Assembly: GCA_947624755.1 (NCBI GenBank) | Contig: CANQLQ010000158.1 | Span: 1-5,179, forward strand | Source: an uncultured Clostridia bacterium | GTDB lineage: Bacteria > Bacillota > Clostridia > Oscillospirales > Acutalibacteraceae | DNA length: 5,179 bases | Reading direction: 5' to 3' | Shown: piece after piece, positions 1-5,177 of the stretch | How positions within the stretch are numbered: the stretch's first letter is position 1 | Layout: the number at the start of each line of letters is the position of its first letter | Notes under the pieces: model-generated | The model's database searches: none | What the model was told of the DNA's origin: nothing | Seen by the model: only the letters and a program-made list of their open reading frames with translations | Translations under genes and position numbers: made by a program

Positions 1-88
1 TCAAGGAGCTTTTGGAAAAAATGACGGAAAATATCGGTGCAAGATGCGCGTTCAGCCGGCTGGCGTGATTTATTCAGTGGTTCCTTAA
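1..88 (+). mobile_element. MITE-like element, copy 1 (right half, cut by window edge)
   Basis: This is the right-hand 88 nt of the repeat found complete at 978-1156 and, inverted, at 3522-3700. It ends in the same right terminus, GTGGTTCC followed by TTAA (85-88). By eye it differs from copy 2 at three positions and from copy 3 at one. It carries no transposase, so it would have to be moved by an enzyme encoded elsewhere. It is in the same orientation as copy 2 and probably lies in the 3' region of a gene to the left of the window, since a rightward terminator-like hairpin follows 42 nt later. Confidence 0.85.
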
Positions 89-130
89 CAGCGTCTTTTT
101 TATAATGAAAATTTAGCGAGAAATTTACCG

Positions 131-166
131 GCCCCGACATACAAGCAAGTATGCCGAGGCTTTTTT
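131..166 (+). terminator. Rho-independent terminator-like hairpin
   Basis: A 12-nt arm (131-142, GCCCCGACATAC) faces GTATGCCGAGGC (149-160) across a 6-nt loop, followed by six T (161-166). Read rightward there are two A.C mismatches but a proper U-tract, which would end a gene lying left of the window. Read leftward the same two positions become G.U wobbles, so the stem is fully paired, but no U-tract follows. It may serve the upstream gene, the rubrerythrin transcript, or both. The U-tract favours the plus strand. Confidence 0.65.
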
Positions 167-222
167 ATTATTTACCAAAATATATTTCCGGTCACAAGCC
201 GCTTATTTTTTATTTTTCCATA

Positions 223-759
223 TTAATAATTTTCGGCTTTAACTTCAAAATATGCCTGTGGGTGTGAACAAACGGGACAAACCTTTGGCGCGGATTTTCC
301 AAAGTGAATATGTCCGCAGTTTCTGCAAATCCACACTGTGTCCTCATCTTTAGAAAAGACGAGACTGCCGCCGATGTTTTCTATAAGCTTTCTGAAACGC
401 TCCTCATGCTCTTTTTCAATTTTTGCTACAAGCTCAAACAAAACCGCAATATTATCAAAGCCTTCTTCTTTTGCTTCTTTTGCAAACCCGGCATACATTT
501 CTGTCCATTCATAGTTTTCGCCCTCGGCCGCATCTAATAAATTTGCGTCCGTTTTTCCTGCTCCGCCGGAAAGAAGCTTCCACCAAATTTTCGCGTGTGC
601 TTTTTCATTGTTTGCCGTTTCTTCAAAAATTTCCGCAATTTGCTCAAAGCCGTCTTTCCTTGCTTTTGAAGCATAGTAGGTGTATTTATTTCTCGCCTGA
701 CTTTCTCCTGCAAAAGCAGTCATAAGATTTGCCTGTGTTTTACTGCCGTTAAAATTCAT
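223..759 (-). CDS. rbr: Rubrerythrin
   Basis: This is a cytoplasmic non-haem diiron protein that reduces hydrogen peroxide in anaerobes, receiving electrons through its own rubredoxin domain. The 178-aa protein has the classical two-domain order. Residues about 5-130 form the ferritin-like four-helix domain with likely diiron ligands E19, E52 and H55 (ExxH), E84 and E87, and E115 and H118 (second ExxH). Residues about 142-176 form a C-terminal rubredoxin-type iron site with CxxC pairs C145/C148 and C161/C164. Length is slightly short of the roughly 190 aa of the classical protein but no motif is missing. The ATG at 759 has GGGAG (770-774, minus strand) 10 nt upstream. It is transcribed away from the cell-wall genes and seems monocistronic. 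Codon use resembles its neighbours. Family assignment is secure; the exact electron donor is not visible. Confidence 0.97.
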   Translation of the reverse strand: MNFNGSKTQANLMTAFAGESQARNKYTYYASKARKDGFEQIAEIFEETANNEKAHAKIWWKLLSGGAGKTDANLLDAAEGENYEWTEMYAGFAKEAKEEGFDNIAVLFELVAKIEKEHEERFRKLIENIGGSLVFSKDEDTVWICRNCGHIHFGKSAPKVCPVCSHPQAYFEVKAENY

Positions 760-788
760 TTATTCTCTTCTCCCTGTTTGTTTTTCTA

Positions 789-807
789 TATAATTGGCAA
801 AATTATA
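789..807. promoter_or_regulatory. Candidate operator dyad at the rubrerythrin promoter
   Basis: TATAATT (789-795) and AATTATA (801-807) form a perfect 7-bp inverted repeat with a 5-bp spacer. One arm coincides with the -10 box and the other lies around the predicted transcription start, so a bound repressor would block rubrerythrin expression. The half-sites resemble those of PerR boxes (TTATAAT), but the usual PerR spacing is 1 bp, so it does not fit that consensus. AT-richness makes chance dyads more likely. Confidence 0.3.
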
Positions 808-829
808 AACAAATATAACATTTCGGCAA
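802..829 (-). promoter_or_regulatory. Predicted sigma-A promoter of rubrerythrin
   Basis: On the minus strand TTGCCG (824-829) and TATAAT (802-807) are separated by 16 bp, a good match to a housekeeping promoter. Transcription would begin near 795, giving a leader of about 35 nt before the ATG at 759. The -10 box is one arm of the dyad at 789-807. Confidence 0.6.
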
Positions 830-852
830 AAAAATTTTAAATATTGTTTTTG

Positions 853-885
853 GCAGTAGAAATACTGCTTATTTTATGGTATAAT
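853..885 (+). promoter_or_regulatory. Extended -10 promoter with upstream dyad, for the hydrolase-Mur ligase genes
   Basis: TGG followed by TATAAT (877-885) is an extended -10 element. The -35 position (about 857-862, TAGAAA) is poor, as is common for extended -10 promoters. Directly upstream is a perfect dyad, GCAGTA (853-858), GAAA, TACTGC (863-868), which covers the -35 position and could bind an activator or repressor. Transcription would start near 892 and run about 277 nt, through MITE copy 2, to the TTG start at 1169. It is the only good rightward promoter I see ahead of the three-gene cluster. Confidence 0.5.
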
Positions 886-977
886 ATATAAGACTATATA
901 CAAAATTTGTTTCATAGAATTAATTACGTTGTTTTTATACGGCGGAACCTTTCATTGTCGTTGTGCGACATATATTT

Positions 978-1156
978 TTAAGGAAGCGCTGATTAAATCA
1001 AACGTGCAGATTGCGCCGCCGAATTTTTCGTCAGATTGTCAAAAGCGACGCAGGAATACTGACGTATTTCAAGGAGCTTTTGGCAAAAATGACGGAAAAT
1101 ATCGGTGCAAGATGCGCATTCAGCCGGCAGGCGTGATTTATTCAGTGGTTCCTTAA
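978..1156 (+). mobile_element. MITE-like element, copy 2 (complete, 179 bp)
   Basis: The element is non-autonomous and bounded by imperfect 22-bp terminal inverted repeats (978-999 and 1135-1156) that match at 19 of 22 positions, including TTAAGGAA at each tip. TTAA is either the outermost part of the repeat or a target duplication. Copy 3 has exactly the same length and differs at four positions by my reading. An internal inverted repeat, CGTCAG (1029-1034) and CTGACG (1059-1064), could form a hairpin. It lies between the predicted promoter and the hydrolase gene, and its right tip touches the Shine-Dalgarno sequence. No transposase is encoded. Confidence 0.88.
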
Positions 1157-1161
1157 GGAGG
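1155..1161 (+). promoter_or_regulatory. Ribosome binding site fused to the MITE end
   Basis: AAGGAGG (1155-1161) sits 7 nt before TTG 1169 and fixes that codon as the start. Its first two bases are the last two bases of MITE copy 2. Together they make a perfect 10-bp palindrome, TCCTTAAGGA (1150-1159), overlapping the site, which might limit ribosome access. Confidence 0.85.
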
Positions 1162-1168
1162 CTTATCT

Positions 1169-1933
1169 TTGAAAGATACTATAAAAGGACTTCAGATTAA
1201 TTATGAAGACTGTGGCAAGGGTAACCTTGTGCTTATCCTTCACGGTTGGGGTTCAAATATCACTCTTCACAAAAATATGATCGAACTTCTTTCGGCAAAA
1301 TATCACGTTGTCGCTCCGGATATGCCCGGCTTTGGAGAAAGCGAAGAGCCAAAAGAACCGTGGTGCGTTGACGATTATGTTGATTTCATTCTTGAATTTC
1401 TCAAGAAGTTTGAATTTAAAAACCTCTCTGTCCTCGGTCATTCCTTCGGCGGAAGAGTAATTATAAAAATGTGCTCAAGGGATCTTCCTTTTGAAATTGA
1501 GAAGGTTATTCTCGTTGACAGCGCAGGAGTTATGCCGCAAAAATCAACTTCGCAAAAGCTTAAACAAACATCATACAAAATGACAAAAAAGATTCTTCAA
1601 AGCAGCGCCGTTTCAAAGCTGTTCCCCGACGCACTTGAAAATCTCCGCCGCAAAAACGGTTCCGCAGATTACAATGCCGCTTCTCCTATCATGCGTCAGA
1701 CTCTCGTAAAAGTTGTTAACGAGGACCTTTGCGGCCTTATGCCGAATGTAAAAGCTCCGACTCTGCTCATCTGGGGTAAGAACGATGATGCTACCCCGCT
1801 TTCGGACGGTCAAAAAATGGAAAAACTTATGCCCGAAGCGGCTTTGGTTGCTTTTGATAACGCCGGTCACTACTCTTTTCTTGAACAGCAGGTACTTTTC
1901 AACCGTGTGCTTGCCTCATTTATGAATCTTTGA
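1169..1933 (+). CDS. Alpha/beta hydrolase fold protein
   Basis: The 254-aa protein is a soluble serine hydrolase of the alpha/beta fold with no signal peptide or membrane segment. HGWG (25-28) forms the oxyanion-hole loop, the nucleophile elbow is GHSFGG with Ser92, the acid is probably Asp206 in WGKNDDATP, and the base is His234 in NAGHYSF. The stretch between about 122 and 190, rich in helix-forming and basic residues, is the expected lid or cap that sets substrate choice. The TTG start is chosen because a strong AAGGAGG lies 7 nt upstream and the fold's first strand begins soon after. The Mur ligase ATG follows 17 nt after the stop, so the two are probably co-transcribed. That suggests a cell-envelope-related substrate, but nothing in the sequence identifies it. 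Esterase, thioesterase and C-C hydrolase activities all remain possible. Confidence 0.92.
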   Translation: MKDTIKGLQINYEDCGKGNLVLILHGWGSNITLHKNMIELLSAKYHVVAPDMPGFGESEEPKEPWCVDDYVDFILEFLKKFEFKNLSVLGHSFGGRVIIKMCSRDLPFEIEKVILVDSAGVMPQKSTSQKLKQTSYKMTKKILQSSAVSKLFPDALENLRRKNGSADYNAASPIMRQTLVKVVNEDLCGLMPNVKAPTLLIWGKNDDATPLSDGQKMEKLMPEAALVAFDNAGHYSFLEQQVLFNRVLASFMNL

Positions 1934-1937
1934 TAAT

Positions 1938-1942
1938 AGGAG
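1938..1942 (+). promoter_or_regulatory. Ribosome binding site deciding the Mur ligase start
   Basis: AGGAG lies 8 nt before ATG 1951. The same frame stays open back to a TTG at 1930 overlapping the hydrolase stop, but that codon would place this site inside the gene and has no comparable site of its own. ATG 1951 is therefore preferred. Confidence 0.85.
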
Positions 1943-1950
1943 AATACAAT

Positions 1951-3519
1951 ATGCTTATTGCCCTTTTGATAATTACAACCGTTTTATATGTCGCCGGATT
2001 TACCCTTTCGTTGATAGATTCAATGCACTTTTTTCAGCTCAACTCATACCGTTTTGACACACATACAAAATGGATAAGAGAAAATTTTTTCCGTTTTACC
2101 CCGCACTTTATCGTTTCGGTAATTATACTTATTGCCGTTGTGCTTCCTATTAAAATTGAAGCAAAAGCTATCTGCTGTTCTATACTTTTTGCGCTTTCAT
2201 GCATAATAGAAAAACCGAAAAAAGCAAAGAAACCTCTTGTATACACTGCAAGAGTTAAACGAATGCTTGTGACAGCTGCGGTTTTGCTCGCTGTTTCAAT
2301 TGCAGTTCCCAACATAATCTATATAAAAGAAAAGCAGTCTGTTATCCTTCTTGTATATGCTCTTGTTTATACACTTTCAATTTTTGCTGTTCTTCTTGCA
2401 AATCTTATCAACAAACCGATTGAGCTTTCAATCAACCGGCACTATATTAATGACGCAAAGAGGATCCTCGCCGAATGTCCCGACCTTACAATTATAGGCG
2501 TTACGGGAAGCTACGGCAAAACGAGCGTTAAATATTATCTTAACACCCTTCTTCGCGCAAAATATAACGTCCTTATGACCCCCGAAAGCTACAACACACC
2601 TATGGGCGTTGTCAAAACGATACGCGGTTCACTTAAAGCTACACACGAAATTTTCATTTGTGAAATGGGTGCAAAATGGGTTGGTGACATAAAAGAGCTT
2701 TGCGATATTGTTCACCCCAACCACGGTATCATCACTTCAATCGGTCCTCAGCATCTTGAAAGCTTCAAGACCCTTGACGCGGTTAAGAACACAAAGTTTG
2801 AACTTGCCGATGCTCTTCCGAAAGACGGAATGTTATTTCTCAACGGCGACGATCGGAACATAAAAGATCACGGCACAAACCGTCCGGCTTTTACATACAG
2901 TATCGGCGGCGATGCGGATTATACGGCGTTTGACATTTCCGTTTCGGACAGAGGAACGACATTCAGCGTCAGAACAAGAGACGGTGAAGTACAGCAATAC
3001 TCAACAAGACTTATCGGCAGACACAACGTGCTGAATATCATCGGCGCGATTGCAGTTTGTCACCAAATGGGAATTTCACTCGCCGCGCTTAAAGGTCAGG
3101 TCAGAAAGCTTGAAGGTGTTCCGCACAGACTTGAGCTTTCGGTAAAGAACGGCGTTACAATTATTGATGATGCATACAACTCAAATCCAAGCGGAACAAA
3201 GGCCGCTCTTGAAGCGTTGAGTCTATTTGACGGCTATAAAATTCTCGTTACCCCCGGTATGGTTGAACTTGGCGAAAAGCAGAATGAACTCAACCGTGAA
3301 TTTGGCAGAAATGCCGCTTCGGTTGCGGACTATGTTGTTCTTGTCGGTCAGAAGCAGGCAGTACCTATAAAAGCCGGACTTCTTGACGAAAACTATGACG
3401 AAAACAAAATTTTTATTGCGAATACAATTAACGACGCTCTTGCGCACGTTTACGCTCTTTCAAGCTTAGGCAAAAAGAAGATCATTTTGCTTGAAAACGA
3501 TCTTCCCGACAATTATTAA
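1951..3519 (+). CDS. murF: Membrane-anchored Mur ligase, MurF type (D-Ala-D-Ala adding enzyme)
   Basis: Canonical MurF joins D-Ala-D-Ala to UDP-MurNAc-tripeptide using ATP. From ATG 1951 the protein is 522 aa, against about 450 usual. Residues 1-155 are mainly hydrophobic, with about five predicted helices (near 1-22, 52-67, 71-85, 105-124, 130-153). The Mur ligase core follows: P-loop GVTGSYGKTS (183-192), EMGAKWVGDI (238-247), the NTKFEL segment with the probable carbamylated Lys282, GRHNVLN (356-362), DDAYNSNP (406-413) and TPGMVELG (434-441). The usual cytoplasmic N-terminal substrate domain is not recognisable; membrane helices stand in its place. The C-terminus ends in ENDLPDNY and lacks the KGS motif common near MurF ends. 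The catalytic core looks intact. The downstream ligase gene supports a D-Ala-D-Ala-related role, but the acceptor might be a lipid-linked or modified precursor. The symbol denotes family resemblance. Confidence 0.85.
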   Translation: MLIALLIITTVLYVAGFTLSLIDSMHFFQLNSYRFDTHTKWIRENFFRFTPHFIVSVIILIAVVLPIKIEAKAICCSILFALSCIIEKPKKAKKPLVYTARVKRMLVTAAVLLAVSIAVPNIIYIKEKQSVILLVYALVYTLSIFAVLLANLINKPIELSINRHYINDAKRILAECPDLTIIGVTGSYGKTSVKYYLNTLLRAKYNVLMTPESYNTPMGVVKTIRGSLKATHEIFICEMGAKWVGDIKELCDIVHPNHGIITSIGPQHLESFKTLDAVKNTKFELADALPKDGMLFLNGDDRNIKDHGTNRPAFTYSIGGDADYTAFDISVSDRGTTFSVRTRDGEVQQYSTRLIGRHNVLNIIGAIAVCHQMGISLAALKGQVRKLEGVPHRLELSVKNGVTIIDDAYNSNPSGTKAALEALSLFDGYKILVTPGMVELGEKQNELNREFGRNAASVADYVVLVGQKQAVPIKAGLLDENYDENKIFIANTINDALAHVYALSSLGKKKIILLENDLPDNY

Positions 3520-3521
3520 TT

Positions 3522-3700
3522 TTAAGGAACCACTGAATAAATCACGCCAGCCGGCTGAACGCGCATCTTGCACCGATATTTTCCGTCATTTTTGCCAAAA
3601 GCTCCTTGAAATACGTCAGTATTCCTGTGTCGCTTTTGACAATCTGACGAAAAATTCGGCGGCGCAATCTGCACGTTCGATTTAATCAGCGCTTCCTTAA
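3522..3700 (-). mobile_element. MITE-like element, copy 3 (complete, inverted, 179 bp)
   Basis: This is the reverse complement of copy 2, with four differences over 179 bp, and is bounded by TTAA at 3522-3525 and 3697-3700. It fills most of the 207-nt gap between the Mur ligase stop and the D-Ala-D-Ala ligase start. Taking out 175 bp (element plus one TTAA) would leave about 32 nt, a typical operon gap. In this orientation its sequence contains a consensus TTGACA (3636-3641) pointing at the ligase gene, but no -10 box at proper spacing. I see no strong terminator in it, so read-through into the ligase gene is plausible. Confidence 0.88.
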
Positions 3701-3726
3701 AAAATTTACCGAAAGGACTTACATAT

Positions 3727-4974
3727 ATGAAAATCAAAATTGGTATTATGTTCGGGGGAAAAAGCACCGAACACGAAATTTCAATCATTTCAGCTATTCA
3801 GGCAATTGAATACCTTGACCGCAGCAAATATGACATTATACCCATTTATATAACCAAAAACAATGAGTTTTACATCGGCGAAGAAATAGGCAATATCGAA
3901 AGCTACACCAACCTTAAATCGCTTCTTGCAAAAAGTCAGCGCATAATTCTTGTTAACGATGAAAACAAGGTTAAGCTTATCAGATACCCCGGAAAAAAGT
4001 TTTCAAGCAACTATATTGACTATATCGACATAGCATTTCCTATCGTTCACGGAACAAATGTTGAGGACGGCACGCTTCAAGGTTTTCTTTCAATGATGAA
4101 TATACCGTTTGTGGGCTGTGATGTTGTATCTTCCGCCGTTGGTATGGATAAGTATGTTATGAAAACCGTGCTTAAAGATAACGGCATTCCGGTTCTTGAC
4201 TGCAAGTGCTACAATGCAAAGGAATATGACGAGGACAACGAAAAGATTGCTAAAGAGATAGAGGACTCAATAGGATATCCCGTTATTGTAAAGCCGGTTA
4301 ACCTTGGCTCGTCAATAGGTATTTCAAAAGCAGACAGCCGTGAAAAGCTTCTTTCTTCTCTTGACACAGCGTTCAGCTATTCAGGCAAAGTTCTTGTTGA
4401 AACTGCGGTACAAAATCTCAAAGAAATAAACTGCTCCGTACTCGGTGACTATGAAGACGCCGAAGCTTCCGAGCTTGAAGAGCCTATCGGAAACGGTGAA
4501 ATTCTTGATTTCAGCGACAAGTACATCGGTGACGGCTCGGCAAAAGGAGTAAAGGGCGCAAAAAGCGGTCTGAAGCTTGGCGCAAAGGGAGCAAAAGGAG
4601 CGAAGTCCGCAGGCTCAAAGGGTATGGCAACGCTCAAAAGGAAGATTCCTGCCGAAATTACAGCCGAACAAAGCAAAATAATCAAGGATTATGCTGTTAA
4701 GGCATTCAAGTGTTTAGGCTGTAGCGGTGTTTCAAGAATTGACTTTATGATGGACACAAAGACGGGCAAAATCTGGCTCAACGAAATTAATACGATTCCC
4801 GGCTCGCTTTCATTTTATCTTTGGGAACCCATAGGCGTTCCATACAGCAAACTTCTTGACAAGATGATTGACCTTTCGCTCAAACGTCAAAGAGAAGCCG
4901 AAAACATCACCTATGCTTTCGACTCAAACGTACTTCAAGGAGTCTCATTTGGCACGCATGGCGTGCGGCAGTAA
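3727..4974 (+). CDS. ddl: D-alanine--D-alanine ligase with basic loop insertion
   Basis: An ATP-grasp enzyme that makes D-Ala-D-Ala for peptidoglycan precursors in the cytoplasm. The 415-aa protein, longer than the usual 300-370, shows FGGKSTEHEIS (9-19), HGTNVEDGTLQG (108-119), VGMDK (138-142), KPVNLGSSIGISK (189-201), RID (337-339) and NEINTIPG (352-359); D339, E353 and N355 are likely metal ligands. Tyr266 in FSDKY aligns with the omega-loop Tyr of E. coli DdlB, where VanA-type D-Ala-D-Lac ligases have His, so D-Ala-D-Ala is the expected product. Just after it, about 32 extra residues rich in Gly, Ala and Lys lengthen that loop. The last seven residues (GTHGVRQ) are encoded by an intergenic repeat. 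AAAGGA (3712-3717) lies 9 nt before the ATG. It follows the Mur ligase with MITE copy 3 between, probably in one operon. Confidence 0.95.
   Translation: MKIKIGIMFGGKSTEHEISIISAIQAIEYLDRSKYDIIPIYITKNNEFYIGEEIGNIESYTNLKSLLAKSQRIILVNDENKVKLIRYPGKKFSSNYIDYIDIAFPIVHGTNVEDGTLQGFLSMMNIPFVGCDVVSSAVGMDKYVMKTVLKDNGIPVLDCKCYNAKEYDEDNEKIAKEIEDSIGYPVIVKPVNLGSSIGISKADSREKLLSSLDTAFSYSGKVLVETAVQNLKEINCSVLGDYEDAEASELEEPIGNGEILDFSDKYIGDGSAKGVKGAKSGLKLGAKGAKGAKSAGSKGMATLKRKIPAEITAEQSKIIKDYAVKAFKCLGCSGVSRIDFMMDTKTGKIWLNEINTIPGSLSFYLWEPIGVPYSKLLDKMIDLSLKRQREAENITYAFDSNVLQGVSFGTHGVRQ
4543..4635 (+). repeat. Degenerate 9-nt coding repeats (Gly-Ala-Lys tract) in ddl
   Basis: Codons for about residues 273-303 contain repeated GGC/GGA-GCA/GCG-AAA/AAG units, giving KGAK, LGAKGAKGAK and similar. 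Third positions vary between units, so it is not a fresh slippage product. The encoded stretch is strongly basic and probably flexible. It lies inside the loop that covers the active site in Ddl enzymes. Confidence 0.7.
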
Positions 4975-5023
4975 CGTGGGTTGAATTGATATAAATCTTT
5001 ACACACATACCACGGCACGGCTT
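4951..5023 (+). repeat. Intergenic direct repeat, copy A (overlaps end of ddl)
   Basis: This 73-nt stretch matches 5104-5177 over nearly its whole length, with a handful of substitutions and one 1-nt indel around 5008-5013. It opens with the small hairpin GCACGC-ATG-GCGTGC (4952-4966) and closes with CCACGGCACGGCTT. Its first 24 nt encode the last seven residues and the stop codon of the ligase. Confidence 0.85.
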
Positions 5024-5103
5024 AGTACTGAACCTATTTCCACAATTTTTCGATTAAGCAATTTTACCTCCCCTGAAAGGGGAGGTGGCACACGCAGTGT
5101 GAC
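5024..5103. repeat. Spacer with two perfect hairpins between direct repeats
   Basis: The 80-nt spacer contains ACCTCCCC (5066-5073), TGAAA, GGGGAGGT (5079-5086), whose stem extends to 9 bp with a GAA loop, then CACAC-GCA-GTGTG (5089-5101). No U-tract follows on either strand, so it is not a classical terminator. Hairpins of this kind in front of short GC-rich palindromes are a familiar style of clostridial intergenic repeat. The part 5024-5065 shows nothing recognisable. Confidence 0.6.
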
Positions 5104-5177
5104 GGCACGCATGGCGTGCGGCAGTTACGTGGGTTGGATTGATGTAAATCTTTACCACTTGCCCCACGGCACGGCTT
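5104..5177 (+). repeat. Intergenic direct repeat, copy B
   Basis: This is the second copy of the unit at 4951-5023, beginning with the same GCACGC-ATG-GCGTGC hairpin (5105-5119) and ending in CCACGGCACGGCTT near the window edge. Here the base at the position of the ligase stop is T instead of A (CAGTTA versus CAGTAA). The period between copies is 153 nt, so more copies may lie to the right. Confidence 0.85.

Noticed and set aside
101..106. TATAAT after MITE copy 1 as a promoter
   Set aside because: No -35 or extended -10 element, and a terminator-like hairpin follows within 30 nt with no gene on that strand.
1089..1136. 15-codon ATG frame inside the MITE, with AAGGAG 12 nt upstream
   Set aside because: Spacing is long, the peptide has no recognisable feature and one of its two differences between copies changes an amino acid.
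929..1156. Open frame across MITE copy 2 as a 75-aa gene (and its counterpart at 3522-3788 on the minus strand)
   Set aside because: The starts lie in unrelated flanking DNA, the upstream residues differ between copies and there is no ribosome binding site. It is the repeat being open, not a host gene.
1930..1950. Upstream TTG start for the Mur ligase overlapping the hydrolase stop
   Set aside because: AGGAG at 1938-1942 is correctly spaced for ATG 1951, and the extra seven residues precede a typical hydrophobic N-terminus.
3636..3641. TTGACA in MITE copy 3 as an outward promoter for ddl
   Set aside because: No acceptable -10 box lies 16-18 nt downstream; the region there is GC-rich.
4449..4685. 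Minus-strand 78-aa frame rich in Pro, Ala and Phe
   Set aside because: It is the antisense shadow of the Gly-Ala-Lys repeat in ddl.
5066..5086. Strong hairpin downstream of ddl as a terminator
   Set aside because: No U-tract follows on either strand, and it belongs to a repeat array.
4951..5177. CRISPR array
   Set aside because: Only two long units with an 80-nt spacer and internal palindromes; no cas genes and wrong dimensions.
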